The position numbers and the translations under genes were made by a program. This document shows, piece by piece, positions 44,300-56,639 of a stretch of 64,000 nt of DNA (position 1 is its first letter; every line of letters begins with the position of its first letter). The stretch is from positions 67,222,328 through 67,286,327 of the forward strand of contig OZ021732.1 in NCBI GenBank assembly GCA_963978545.1, in the 5' to 3' direction. The notes beneath the pieces are model-generated. The model saw only the letters and a program-made list of their open reading frames with translations. It did no database searches and had not been told where the DNA came from. Origin of the DNA: Linyphia triangularis (lineage: Eukaryota > Arthropoda > Arachnida > Araneae > Linyphiidae).

Positions 44300-44324
44300 G
44301 AACACAAAGCAAACATATTCTTTG

Positions 44325-44458
44325 TTACACTAAATATTGCAGAATGCTTTTCTTTTCAGCAAGGTATCTGTCCATCTGACTGCCAGGAATTAAGCCACTT
44401 CCTTCAATGTAGCCTATTCTTTCTTCGTGTTTCAGAGCATTAGGTGTAGGCTTTGGAC
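44325..44458 (-). CDS. Terminal coding exon, unidentified gene
   Basis: An acceptor (TTTTATTTTCTAG) opens an exon starting with two bases of a split codon. It encodes PKPTPNALKHEERIGYIEGS followed by GLIPGSQMDRYLAEKKSILQ and YLV, then TAA, with AATAAA shortly after. The small charged C-terminal text and the good acceptor, stop and poly(A) arrangement make it a convincing last exon. I do not recognise the protein. Upstream minus-strand exon candidates at 46279-46350 and 47570-47701 may be of the same gene. Confidence 0.7.
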
Positions 44459-44459
44459 C

Positions 44460-46278
44460 TAGAAAATAAAAAATAGGTTATTCTTAAATTTTAGTTTAAA
44501 ATACACCATTTTTAAAATTGCCACTCACAATACAATTTTAAAAATCTAATGCAATTATAGCACAAGATGCTAGTTAATAAAAATAAAAACAGAAATTCTG
44601 TGCCAACTTTAAGTATTCATAACAAGGTTGTAATAGTAATTAAAATGTGTAATGCCAACATAAATAATTGATAATTACACTCAATTTTGATATTGTTACA
44701 AGTGATTATTTACAGCTTCCATCACTGTAATCCATTAATTGCTAAAAAATTAATTTGGAATATTATGACTTACTATTTTCTGATTTTTTTTTTTTAATAT
44801 TTTCCGCCTTACCTTTGTAAAACTAAAACTGATAAATGGTATACCAATTAAAAAGCTAAAACACCTCTGCTTCTGACAAATAGTTTATTTACAATTGCAC
44901 ATATTGCTATCTGTTTGACAAATAATTTATTGTTTTTGGCTTTCAATGAATATGCAGTAGGAAATATGTTAACTCGATCTGGAAATGATCCTCTTTTCAA
45001 TTGTGAGACTTAAAACTACAAAAAAAAAAAAAAAAATTGTTTTAAAAGAGTTTTTAATTTTAAACATTTCCCTCCATTATTTCTTAAAAAATATAACTTA
45101 TATATTAAAAAAGTTCCATTGAATTGAATAATGGATTCATAAGATACAATTTATCACTAGACGACCAGATATCCGAGCCATGCCAAGTTCTGTCTTTCAA
45201 ATCAAGGTTCAATACATATCTTAGTAAAAGAATACAATACCTAACGCTGATATTTATGTTTATCTATGACTCACTCTGATAACAGAGGTTTTATCAGACT
45301 AATACTTCCTAATTAGTGAAAAAAAATTATTCCATTTTTAATTATTGCTAAAAAATTGACTTGTTACTGAAAGTTGTTACGTCCAACAACCATTTGGGAC
45401 CTCTAATTCCCCAAAATTGATATTTAAGAACACTATTATTAAAAGCAATAAATTTGGCAACAGTAAGTGATTTTAAAAAAATAAGGCAATTTGAGGGGCT
45501 TCAAACGACTGTTCGAAGAAGATGCCTGCTATACTTTTTGTTACTTTTAGAGTTTTGCAACAAAAGATAAAATAAAAAATTATAGAGTGCTTTTATTTTA
45601 CTATCTAATTGTCTATCATTAGAAATTTTATACAAAAACTAGTTATATCACAGAATAACTAGACAACTGTTATAACTAATTATTTCACAATTTAACCTCT
45701 ACGATATGTTGTTTCAAACTTTGCTTAAAGTACTTCAGTCCTTATATAGAAAAACTAATTTCACTTTCATACATTGACAATAACACACGCATAACATATA
45801 TGGTCCAATTAGAGAATTCAAAAGCTAAAAAAAAAAAAACATCCTCAGACTTAACTTTTTCCTTAGTGGCATTATTGTATTTCTTCTAAATCAATTACAT
45901 TTTATAGAAGATTTATCTGAAGACTACAATTTCTTGAAATTTGAAAGAAATTAATGCTGTTATGTTCAATTAGTATTGCAAAATGTTGACAGCAGCCATA
46001 CTTAACCATCTATGTAACACTGTTCTTGCTTCATGGATTACATAAATATTTTTAGGTATATATATATTTAGATATACAAACAAAATAAAATGAAAAACGG
46101 CAGAAATTTGGAATTTCATCAGGGAGCAACTTTCAGGGTGTTTAGCAACTTGGAACTTCAAAAAAAGGGACTAAGGGACCAAAAGTTTGAAAAAAAGGTA
46201 CTTGTAAAAAAAAAAGGGACTTTTACACAAAATTTGTTTTTATAGCATAGAAAAAAATGCCTAGTATTCAGTACTTAC
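44460..46278. other. Probable intron or intergenic DNA
   Basis: A+T-rich with homopolymer runs. No exon, repeat pair or RNA gene recognised, apart from an unassigned repeat-like segment near 46130-46220 with several AAAAAGGGAC blocks. Confidence 0.4.
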
Positions 46279-46350
46279 AATTTAAGGGGTGGAATTAAAA
46301 ATTATTTGTCCAAGTGTAAACTTTGCACTCCAAACATTCATCTGGAATGC
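46279..46350 (-). CDS. Possible small exon (72 nt), alternative
   Basis: It has a good acceptor (TTCTTTTTAATAG) and a consensus donor (AAATT/GTAAGT). All three frames meet a stop inside it. The frame starting with a two-base remainder reads IPDECLECKVYTWTNNF and then TAA; it begins in the same phase as the exon at 44325-44458. It could be an alternative last exon, a poison exon or chance splice sites. Confidence 0.35.
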
Positions 46351-46834
46351 CTATTAAAAAGAAAAGAATTATTGACTGTATATTACTAAAAAAAACACTG
46401 AAAATTATGATTACCACATTTTTAAAATTGTAAACAGACAGAACGCAAATAACAATTTTGGAGTGCAAATTTCACCTTTGCATCGGATTATTTCAACACA
46501 TGATTGAACACTAGAATTCTTACGATCTGCAGAAAACCTATATTTAACACCAAAAAGTGCTTATTCATTCGAACTAAGAAGAGAGCTACTTAAAAACATG
46601 CACGACCATCTTTTTCATTGAGAGTTAAAAACATTCTCTCATTCCATCAGGTGGATAACCTTAGAGTTATTCCTCCAACTTTCCCCATTTCACCTTGGCA
46701 TCATCATGAAACTACAATTTTTAACCCTTTCTCAAATTTTAAAAAGTCTGAAACCCCTGATACTGTTTTTAAAAGTATCTTTTATGATCATCGTAATAAT
46801 TTTTCTCATTTCAAATCTATTTTTACTGATGTGA

Positions 46835-47150
46835 TCCATGTTGAAACAACATTGACATTCAACGTGGAAACCACATGGGCAAAAATGAACACTCATGTGG
46901 AAACAATGTGACAAATCCACGTTGAACCAATATTGACATTCAACATTGAAACCACGTGGGCAATAGCTAGCATGTGGAAGCAGTGTGATATATCTACGTA
47001 GAAACAACGTTGGCACTCAACATTGTATCCACGCTCCTTTAAGTGAACACTTCCGCTTGAAAACAACGTTGCAGTTCCACGTTGAAACAACATTGTGCAT
47101 GTTGGTATTGAACGTTGACACCACATTGAAACAACATGGTTGCGTTGCTT
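46835..47150. repeat. Diverged tandem repeat rich in ACGTTGAAACAAC
   Basis: Motifs such as TTGAAACAACATTGACATTC, CAACGTGGAAACCACATGGG and CACGTTGAAACAACATTG recur in plus and minus forms at about 45-95 bp spacing. Class unknown; possibly the interior of a MITE, since CAACATGGTTGCGTTGCTTGG forms one edge (split: CAACATGGTTGCG, TTGCTTGG). Confidence 0.6.
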
Positions 47151-47569
47151 GGGATATATATACATACATAAATACATATAGTAATTTCAAAACAATAAAG
47201 AATTTAAATTGAAATATTTTTAGTTAAAAATTAATATTGTGCATGGATAGTCAATGGAATTGAAGTTAATGATTCAAATATATTTAAGAATCATAAGCAA
47301 ATTGAAATTGTCTAGAGTTTTAGTCGAGAGTTTAGTGATTTTATAGACTTTTAGATATATAGATTTTATAGACATGTGAATTTATAGAATAGAGACCAGG
47401 TAGTCTATTCTATAAATTCTATTCGACTATTATGAAAAGAATGTTTTTTATGCACACTTTTCCTGCACAAAAATTATAAAATGAGTAAAACTACATGAAC
47501 AATAATGGCATTTTTCATTTAAAAAATTTTAGCCAGAAAACTAGTTTTGCTATCAAAAGAGTAATTTAC

Positions 47570-47701
47570 CTGTTGACTATTATAATTGTCTTCAGCTCCA
47601 TGTTGTCTTTTCATTGTTCTTGCTTTATCCATCTGGTTTAGCAGGTTCTTGTCCCATGTCAGATACTTCTCCATGAACTTTCTCTCAAATATGGCAAGGA
47701 C
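47570..47701 (-). CDS. Internal exon (44 codons), unidentified gene
   Basis: The exon is bordered by an acceptor (TTGTAGTCAATAG) and a donor (CAACAG/GTAAAT). Exactly 132 nt are open in one frame only: VLAIFERKFMEKYLTWDKNL, then LNQMDKARTMKRQHGAEDNY and NSQQ. The charged, helix-forming sequence has low A+T for its surroundings. It starts and ends in phase 0, so it does not join directly to the phase-1 exon at 44325-44458; an intermediate exon would be needed. Family not recognised. Confidence 0.65.
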
Positions 47702-47719
47702 CTATTGACTACAAAATAG

Positions 47720-49310
47720 TAAAAATTAGGTGACTGATTTTTTGGATAACAGATCATTTATATGATAAAATGTGGTACCAGCATCATAACAGCCATATGA
47801 AACCAGGAAAGAATGCTATTAAACACAAAACTATAGATATTTTATATCACAGGTTTTACAAATAACCTTACTTAAGAGTAATATTACACTAAAGTAGGTC
47901 TGAACCTAAAGTTTAGAAAAAGTTATACATTTTGAATTGATGATCATTAACACGAGATGAAACATTTTGAATAGGGAATTTTCATCATCGGTCATCACAG
48001 CTTCACATGTAGCTCGGATATCAGCAAGGCACTTTTACCAAAATACGATGATTGCTAAGATACATTCAAAAAGGAAATAAGATATATGTTTGAATTAAAC
48101 TAGAGATGATGTCTTGACTAAGCTGCAGTATGCTTATCGGATAACAGAAGAAGAGGTAAAATTATGCCTTGTTTAATAAGAAGACACGTAAGACATAATA
48201 ATGTACAACCTCAAAAAACAATTACCATATTTTTTATGGCATCACAATGTAAAAAAAAACAATCAAGCTATTTCAATATGTTGCAAAAAGATACTAATCA
48301 AAAATTGATTTTAGCAATAAGTTTTCTATAATTCAACAAGATGAGGTTTAAAGTACCCACTGGGAACAAAACCAGGTTATATTATATACAGCTTGTATAT
48401 GCTACTTAGAAAAGGTACTTTGCTATGCTATTGTGCTTTATTCTATCCATCATGATAAATAGCAGAGCATTTTTGTAACTTCCTATTAATTGAGGAGACA
48501 TACCAAGAAAGCATACAAAATTTTTCATCAACAAATTTCCTGATGGAGCAGGGCAACCTATAAACTGGCATTGTTTTGTGGCCTCTTGAGGGAAGGGAGT
48601 AGTAGATGATAGATAGTTTATGAATTATGATGTTTTTACGGATGCAAATACCTTTGTTAAATATATTATATCGGCGGAATTTGCCAAAAATACAAAAACT
48701 AATGTAATTTTTTTTACAAAGAAAAAGTAGAAAATGCCTTGAGGAATTGGATAAGATCTGGAATTTAGCGGAGTTTTGGATAAGATCTGTGATGCGCAAC
48801 CAATTCCACTAACACGGAGAGTGCATTGTGTCGTATCAGTTTCTTCATAAACCATAAACTGCTTAGTGACTTTTAATTACCCTCAAGGTAAAGTTGTCTA
48901 TACATCAAAGAAAATGGAGAGTGATATTGTACAACAAGTAAAAAATAAAGTTATTGTCACATGATGAATATTACCTCAGGAAAGTGGTATGCTGCATATT
49001 GGAAAGAATAATCACTAGTTTATTGGCCGGGCACTTAACGTTAGTCTTAATGAAGACAAATTCTCATACATCTACCAAACTAAGCCATCTAAAAATCAGT
49101 TTTAAGAGGCTTAAACCTTTATTATCCAGCCACACCCCTCAACTGTGTATTACCGCATGATTTTTAACACATTGAATCAAAAGTTTGAAATTTGTAACTG
49201 CATATAGTATTTTGTTTATTATCTTATTTTTAGTTTACTTTTCATAAATATTTAAATGCTTAAGTTTATGTTCTGTGCTTAGTCACCAGATTTATTTGAT
49301 TGTAGACATA
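47720..49310. other. A+T-rich DNA, no gene called
   Basis: Two overlapping minus frames at 48443-48855 have no splice borders or family resemblance. A short hairpin (AATTTATAGAATAGA...TCTATTCTATAAATT) lies just before this stretch, at about 47381-47430. Confidence 0.35.
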
Positions 49311-49544
49311 TACTGTGGGTAAAAAAAGTCTCAGTACGGAAGCCAAAGTTACAAATAAATTAGCAAAATTTCTACTCTTTTGCTTCATATCTTCAGTAAC
49401 TACTGAAATTATGTTTAATTTGGTTCTTTAAAATAAGTTTAAAATAAATGTCTGTTTTTACAAAACGCAGCAAGTATTTAAATTGAAATACTTGGGAGAT
49501 ATTGCTTAAGTCGCACATGGCTTAAAAATTTATAAAAATATTGA

Positions 49545-49990
49545 AGGGACATCTCAAACGGTGAGAAATATTATTAAAATAGCGGGTCTGAATGAACTTG
49601 CAGCCCGTAAGAATCCTTAAACAAGTACCTGTAACAGAAAAAAATGCCTTGAGTTTGCAAAAAAGCATGTAAGTTATCAGTTATCTTTCTGTGAATCAGT
49701 TCTTTTTAATGATGAATTAAAATTTAATATCCAAGGGTCAGATAATCGAGTTATGGTCTGGATAAAACCAAACCAACAAATGTTAATTTAGAATTTATGT
49801 GGAACTGTCAAACACAGTGGAGGAGGTGTTATAGTATGAGGGTGTATGAGAGCTGTTGGTGTGTCGCAATTTACGTTATGTAGAAGGAAACAAGCATAAA
49901 TATGTGTATCTTGAAATTCTAACACAAAATGTCTTAACCAGTGCACAGAAATTGTCACTTGGGAAATTGTCTTCCATGCTTTTGTTAATT
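49545..49990 (+). pseudogene. Tc1/Tc3-like transposase relic
   Basis: Plus frames give SQTVRNIIKIAGLNELAARK (DNA-binding helix), then CLEFAKKHVSYQLSFCESVL, FNDELKFNIQGSDNRVMVWI and GTVKHSGGGVIV. These correspond to the 'SDE-x-x-F' catalytic aspartate region and the conserved 'K-H-G-G-G' segment of Tc1 transposases. At least four stops and one frame change are present. The C-terminal catalytic part is missing or was displaced by the MITEs. Confidence 0.8.
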
Positions 49991-50198
49991 CTTAAGCCAA
50001 GTGCGACTTGAGGTGCACTTATTCGCGGATTAAATTGAACCTTGCAATAGGATATTTCTTTTATGAAAGCGTTTTAGCTTTGAAGATCTTCTGGATCAAA
50101 CTCTATCCTCAAAAGTTTGAAGCTCACAGTGCCTTTCAATAATATATATTAAAGATTTCGCCAATTTTTTTCATAGATAATCCATCATTTCATAACTG

Positions 50199-50449
50199 GG
50201 TAAATTCCTAGTTCACATTTATGGGTTGGCGCACTTTTGAAAAGTTGGCGACAAAGCCAGAATGTCGCCAATTCGGAATTCCAATATGAAAAATTGAGAA
50301 ACGAACCAGCTCTATGATTTGTGGTATAGAAAGGTTGAAGCCAAAGCACGTCAATAAAAAAAATGAGGTTGCCAAATTTAGAACTGTATCGCCTACAAAA
50401 CAGCGCCAAATCGGCTTGGCGATATTTTAACGTCAACTAGGAATAGACC
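50199..50449 (+). mobile_element. 251-bp MITE, copy 1
   Basis: Begins GGTAAATTCCTAGTTCAC and ends GTCAACTAGGAATAGACC, flanked by the perfect 8-bp duplication CATAACTG (50191-50198 and 50450-50457). The body is rich in GGCGAC / TTGGCG motifs. The 8-bp duplication suggests the hAT group. Confidence 0.92.
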
Positions 50450-50617
50450 CATAACTGAATTACCAACTCACAAATGGATTTAGGAACTCTATTTTAAGAC
50501 AATCAGCTACAAGCTAAAATTAAACAATTGCTGCTATCATGTCTTCATAACACTTGCGTACACTTCAGCTTGGAAAATTTATTGCAAATCTGTTATGGAA
50601 GACATCAGAATTCATTT

Positions 50618-50868
50618 GGTCTATTCCTAGTTGACGTTAAAATATCGCCAAGCCGATTTGGCGCTGTTTTGTAGGCGATACAGTTCTAAATTTGGCAACC
50701 CTATTTCTTTTATTGACGCGCTTTGGCTTCAACCTTTGCATACCACAAATCATGGAGCTGGTTCGTTTCTCAATTTTTCATATTGGAATTCCGAATTGGC
50801 GACATTCTGGCTTTGTCGCCAACTTTTCAAAAGTGCGCCAACCCATAAACGTGAACTAGGAATTTACC
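50618..50868 (-). mobile_element. 251-bp MITE, copy 2 (inverted)
   Basis: Inverted copy of 50199-50449, same length, flanked by ATTCATTT (50610-50617 and 50869-50876). The different duplications prove two independent insertions rather than one fold-back element. Confidence 0.92.
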
Positions 50869-51108
50869 ATTCATTTTCATATTGCATACGGAAACTTTTT
50901 TTGCATGGCACTTAGCAATATCTCCTAAATATTTCAATTTAAATACTTGCTGCGTTTTGTAAAAACAGACATTTATTATTAACTTATTTTAAAGAGTCAA
51001 ATTAAACATATTTCAATAGTTACTAAAGATATGAAGCTAAAGATTAGAAATAATGCTAATTTATTTGCAACTTTGGCTATCGTACGGAGACTTTTTTTAC
51101 CCACTGTA

Positions 51109-52610
51109 ATTAACTCAGTTTGAGAACACATTTCTGATAAAGAAAAGTTTAATTGACTAAAAATAATTTTAAGTTAAATAATAATAATAAAAAATAAAAA
51201 AACACTGATTACCATGCTTTGATTTGATTTGGTGGTGGTTTTGCTTGATTATGCTTCCCGGGAGACCGATCACCATGCTTTTTGAGGGTGTTTTGGAGCA
51301 ACAACGTATTGTCAACTAGAGTATTGCCACTGCATATATCTAAAACTAATACAATTTATGTATGGTTACGTCATAGTCAATTGCTTATACAACGTATAAA
51401 TAAAATGGATATTTTTGATTGGTTTAAAATTTGAATATGTTTTTAAATCTGTACTTTTCATTAGTTGGGTTTTGATACCATGTGCTTCAAAAATTTCTTT
51501 TGTCATGAAATGAAAAATTTTACTTCTTAATTAGTTTCCAAATTTTTGATTTCACGTACTTTCCTTTTCTTTTTAATTATGTGTTATTTTTTTATTGACA
51601 TGCTGAGTTATATAACGAATTGAAAAACTCGTTTCAATCAAATGCATTCACGTGCATTATTAAATATAAATATGCTCAGCTTACAAATTTCCTAAGTTAC
51701 ATATAAGCACACACAATGAATTTATTTTCTGATTACAACACTATATGCTTATAAATATTCTAGAGCAGCGTTTGCCATTAACTTTTAGAGATGAGCGGTA
51801 TAAGTTATGTTCCAGTTTTTTGTGGGCCGCAGATTTTTACAGAATATGCCAAAATGATTCCTATATATTTATTTATTTTTTTATTTTTTTTTTCATTTTT
51901 AGGAGTTAAAAAAAATATTCTCATTAGATTATTTTAGCTAAGATTATCAAGTTTTAGATTATTAAGAAAAAACTATTATAAACTATTCAAGTTTTAGATT
52001 ATCAAGCATTAGATTATCAAGTCTCAAAAAATAAGCGAATCTTTAATTAAAACCTGTCTATTGTGTTTTTTTGTGACTTCTGACTTGACATAATATTCAA
52101 TAAAGGTATTTAAATCATAATTTCCATATATTCTGCTGATTTATTCGATATCATCAATCTTACTGATCATGTTATTCATTTGCTTAAACTAATCATGGAC
52201 GTATTTGTTAAAGTTTAAGCTGACTTATGATGGATTTTAGTGTATTTGTAATTTGGCAAGTAGCAAGGACTCTTTATCCGAATGATATACATTTTTGCAA
52301 GTAGTGTTTTTCATATTCATATAAATTGTGTGATCAGTTTACATCAGCATCATATGTCCAGAAAACACTCAAATCTAAACATGTTATTTTAATAAATTTT
52401 GTTTGCTTAATTGTATAAATATGGGGGGGGGGGTAATAGATATTTTATTATCTATCCATAACATCCAGGATATATTTTTCAAAAGTCAGGTTTATACAGA
52501 ATTCTGATATCCAAAAGATATGTCATATATGCATCGTTTATTGCATTAAAAATATATTCGTTTTCGGTATACAATGCAATTTATCTGTCTGGAATCCTTG
52601 TAAATCTATT
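51109..52610. other. A+T-rich DNA, nothing called
   Basis: A decayed hAT-like terminus may lie near 51770-51840 (GAGCAGCGTTTGCCATTAAC ... GTGGGCCGCAG), but no partner end is visible. A G10 run is at 52423-52432. Confidence 0.35.
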
Positions 52611-52617
52611 ACTTATT

Positions 52618-53336
52618 ACTTTCAATTACCCATGTGTATACATAGGGTAATGAAAGTATAGTATTCAGTAAAAAAATGTTTTTTTGTTTTTTTTTTGTTT
52701 TTTTTTTTGCATTTCTCTATGATTTGGATTATCCTGAATTCAAAACTGTTATCTAGAAAAAATGTGTCTGTGTGTCTGTGGTCAGCATAACTCCCGAACA
52801 ATTTGACTTACGATATTCAAATTTGGTGTGGAAGTTGATGATGGCACAGGGATCTACCATTAGGGTTTTCGTCAAAACCGCGCATGCAAATAAGGTAGTT
52901 GCCATTGAAAAAATAGTATTTTTCAGTAATTGCTAAAAAACGTCTCAAACGATTTTGTTCAAAATTGCTGTGATAATTCCTCTTGAGGTGTTCTAATCAT
53001 CCCCACCTCCGAAATTCCCGTAAAAATGTTTGAATGGCTTAAAAAGTTGAAGAATGAATGCCTTTAACACAGAGTTCTCTTTCCTTGAGCATACCTCATC
53101 AACGATTGTTTTTTCTTCTCTCCTCAGTTTCACTTATGGGAAACGATAATATACGAATTATAGAAAAGTAAATTGCCTAAATCATCATTTTGGCGAATTT
53201 TTTTTTTTTTAAAGACCCATGCAAGAATTATCGCAAAAAATATCACCTAACTGGCCATTTTTGCTAAATGAATGATGAAAATATAAAAACCGTAAATGAC
53301 ACAAATCCACATCAGTATTATAGGGTAATTGAAAGT
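52618..53336 (+). mobile_element. ACTTTCAATTACCC repeat, copy C (most complete)
   Basis: The inverted ends ACTTTCAATTACCC (52618) and GGGTAATTGAAAGT (53323-53336) enclose 719 bp containing GTCAGCATAACTCCCGAACA and AAACCGCGCATGCAAATAAG. Two other copies lie at 25860-26335 (antisense, inside the hAT-like element) and 33748-34215. Non-coding. Confidence 0.75.
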
Positions 53337-54850
53337 TGTGCGATGTTCAACACGCCTAGTTTTTATTATAATTATAGTCTATATTAAAGAAACGTAACTT
53401 TACAATCGAAATTACATCTTCCACATTGAAAAACTGGTTAATTCAAAATCGAAAATCTGACTAAAATTTTATAATGATTTGTTCGAAATTCCGATAAGAT
53501 GATAATTTTTATCATTCATTCCAATATTCAACAAATTTATTTCAACAAATATTTTTATTGCTTTGAAAAGAAATTCATTTCCGGAATACATGCAGTTTGG
53601 ATATCCGGAATCCAAATAAATTAATAGTTAACTTTTACTGTAATTATAGTAAAGAATGGTGAGTTTTTTCTTGAAATAACTTACTGAAAGGCATCCGGCC
53701 AATATTGATTATATTATTCAAAATCGGAAATTTGATTTTAAATTTTTGTAATGGTTTGACAATTCGGATAAAAGTAACCTGGAATTTGGTTTATAGGCCA
53801 AATTAAAATAACTTCGTGAATTTTACCAATTGTAAAATCGTATAAAACGAACAACTATGACATTTGATTCTTTTATAGCAAAATTCTAATTTCTCATGAA
53901 CCAGAATAACATCTAATATCGCCTCTGTTTACATCTGTGCATGGAATGTATTTTCCTCTATAATCATGGCACATTCGCAATCTACCATTTTATGCACAAA
54001 ATGGTGAACGCTCAAGTCAATGAGATTCTGACCGTTCAACTTTTACCCGGAATTTAATACTGGCACAATTAAACGATCACTATGAATTGTTGCAATTGAA
54101 ATTATTAAAACCAAAATATATATATATAAAAAAAAATTATTATTATCTGCTCTCGAAAAGCATACAAACATTAACTGAATTAAGAAAATTTAAAATAAAT
54201 ATGGTATCCTTTATTTTGTCCTTGCAAAAAGTAAGAATTAAATTTTGCTGAATACTATAAAGTAGTTTGCATTCTATTATTATTAAAAACTCTTTAACAA
54301 TCAATCAAGTATTAAATCCGCAATACCAAAATAAATTTGTCGCATCAATAATTTTGTTCAATTTTGTTTGTTTGTTGCATCAAAGTATAATGTATTAAAT
54401 CCGGCATTCTATAGAATACCTGCACCTAGGCATTTTAAATTATTCCAAAAATTAGCCGGCAAAGTATAAAACGATTAAACATTTCACGCATTGCTCAGGC
54501 ATTCTAAAGAATGCCAAATGACAAACCGACCAAGTATAAAATACATCACCAATTTTTTGTATAGTTCATATAAATAACGATTTTACTTTTTATAAGAAAT
54601 AAAGTTAAGTGAAATTGAAATTAAGTAAATTATCAACTTTCTTGGTACAACAAAAAGGTTCATATTTTATTTTGTTTCATTAATAAAATTCATAATTTTT
54701 TTTTTTTTTATTACTTAAATTCTTTTTAAGTATTTTAAATAAAAGCTTTTTCAAGGGCTGTTTTTCATTATTTTTTCAAAATTACAAATGTATTGTTGAG
54801 GAAGAACATTTTTTTTTTCTTCAAAGTTTTATCATGGCTCTTTTTCATAC
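53337..54850. other. A+T-rich DNA with small inverted motifs
   Basis: No gene seen. Near 54400-54560, GGCATTCTATAGAATACC and GGCATTCTAAAGAATGCC are short palindromes in similar context, possibly MITE remains. Confidence 0.35.
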
Positions 54851-54859
54851 TTTGCTAAA

Positions 54860-55180
54860 AATGCCGGTCATTATATAAGGTAGATCGGCATTTCGTACGT
54901 TGCCGGTCATGTGTTCTCAAACATACTTTTCTTGACGAGGGGCGGAGAATGAAGGAACAAGGGACAAGAATGAACAATGAAATCCCCATCAGAGTTTTCA
55001 GAATCTGACCTTGAAAGGACCCACAGAAAGAGTGGCAGCAAATGATCAACGACACGTTCTGTCGAAAATCTGACCGGTTCGTGACGTCACTCCCCGTTTT
55101 CAAGTGAACGCTGGATCACGGGACGCTTTCCTAGGAAACCAGGGCTTTTAGACGCTTTCGTTTGAAACGGTTTATCATAC
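54860..55180. other. G+C-richer island with CRE-like site, possible promoter
   Basis: In an otherwise A+T-rich area this segment has GTGACGTCACTCC (a full palindromic TGACGTCA near 55081) and several CG dinucleotides. No coding exon is recognisable; the 82-codon minus frame has no family resemblance. It could be a promoter/5' UTR of a gene outside view, or unique repeat DNA. Confidence 0.25.
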
Positions 55181-55247
55181 TTTTTTTTACAATGCTCTGT
55201 TTTCTGAATGAATTTAAGTAGTGAAAATGATTTAATTTTTTTTTTAA

Positions 55248-55347
<100 letters not shown>

Positions 55348-55806
55348 CACATTTTTATTGACTGGAAGGTTAAAATATAACATACGTATCGTTATGTTAT
55401 TTTATTAAAATATTTGTTACTTTTAATTTGTCTTCTGCTGGCTCTGTAAGTTTATACAATAACAGACTTACATAATTTTCGTTTTTTTTTTTTTTTTTTT
55501 TTTAACTATTTAATGTGAAACAGAATTCGGTGAATATATGTGATATGTGAGCATGATAGGAATTAGAAAAAAATTACAAATATAGTAAATAAATTATTCG
55601 ATTGCATCATGCTTCTTAATCGTTACTGAAATAATAAAAGGAAATAATGTTTGCTTCCAAATCAAAATAAAGTATTTTAATTGTCAATATGTGTTTTTCA
55701 TGGCTCTCTCAAGTTAATTAACTATTTTTAGAAATAATAATCTTGCGGTTAAAGTTGTATTATTTTTATATTTATCTAAAATTTTCAACATCATTTCCAG
55801 ATTGGT

Positions 55807-55991
55807 TGGTGCCCATCTGATGGCTGTGTGGTTAGTTCTCTGGTCACACATGCCAAAAGGTGCTGGATCCGAATCCCGGATTAAGCAGGGATGTTCGTTG
55901 TGGTTCGGAATCCACGTTAAGCTGTAGGTCCCGTCGTAATTAGCCGTCATTGTGCATAAAAATAGGTCATTGAGCGTATAAACCAATCAAA
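55807..55991 (+). mobile_element. tRNA-derived SINE of a second family
   Basis: The head TGGTGCCCATCTGATGGCTG is followed by TGTGGTTAGTTCTCTGGTC (A-box region) and GGATCCGAATCC (B box). It ends GTATAAACCAATCAAA. The 9-bp duplication CAGATTGGT flanks it (55798-55806 and 55992-56000). The body differs from the SINEs at 20019 and 21915, but the AACCAATC-type tail is similar. Confidence 0.88.
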
Positions 55992-56379
55992 CAGATTGGT
56001 AGTATTTCTTCCATTTGCACTGCTTCCTTTATTGAACAAAATCAAATTGAAAATAAATCATTATTTGCAGTTATTTATTATTCATTTTGTTAAGTTTTAA
56101 ATGAAAAGCATTAGTAAATAACCAAAGAATATCTAAGAATATTTTTCAATATTATTTGGAACGTTAACCCAATTAATAGATAAAAATGGAAAAGAAAAAA
56201 GCCGAACCTAACAAATCATGTGAGAAAATAGAATCGGTTTCTGTCAAGATTGGATCAAGGGAAAGATACTAAACTTTTCATCCCCCCCCCCCCCCCCCCT
56301 CTCCTTCACCCGACAACGCGACCAGTCTTTTAACAAACGGAACAGATGTGCAATCTTGGTTCTTTGGTTCATTGAATTT

Positions 56380-56637
56380 TGCTTGCGAGACAAAAAAAAA
56401 AAGGAGGAACTGGAGGCCAGAGGCCAAACTGACCTAAAGCGACCCTCTATAACCATTTCAATTAGTTATCCCGCCAATCGATCTTATTATTTGTTCGCGT
56501 CTCTTGAATTGATCTCGTATTTCATCGCCTGCTGGTTTTGTAAAGACTCTTGTCTCTTCAACACAAGCTTCACATTATCAGATTATCCAAAGAAATACTT
56601 CTTCCGTAGTAAAATAAAATAAATAAATAAAAAATAC
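56380..56637 (+). mobile_element. Possible retroposon with AAAT-type tail
   Basis: Unique-looking moderately G+C-rich text (TTTCATCGCCTGCTGGTTTTG ... ATACTTCTTCCGTAGTAAAA; split TTTCATCGCCTGC/TGGTTTTG) ends in AATAAAATAAATAAATAAAA, as LINE or SINE 3' ends do. No tRNA boxes, no flanking duplication found. Confidence 0.35.
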
Positions 56638-56639
56638 AC

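Larger units (their letters stand above)
49313..51106 (+). mobile_element. Tc1/mariner element with 200-bp inverted repeats
   Basis: The ends CTGTGGGTAAAAAAAGTCTC and (other strand) CAGTGGGTAAAAAAAGTCTC extend as inverted repeats for about 205 bp (49313-49520 and 50900-51106). TA flanks them (49311-49312 and 51107-51108). Inside are a transposase relic (49545-49990) and two 251-bp MITEs. Removing these leaves about 1.3 kb, the size of a normal Tc1-like element. Confidence 0.92.

Noticed and set aside
46130..46230. Possible hAT-like terminus (CAGGGTGTTTAGCAACTTGG)
   Set aside because: Only one candidate end is visible, with no inverted partner or duplication.
48443..48855. Overlapping 118- and 76-residue minus frames
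   Set aside because: Basic, Phe/Ile-rich translations of A+T-rich DNA with no splice borders or family resemblance.
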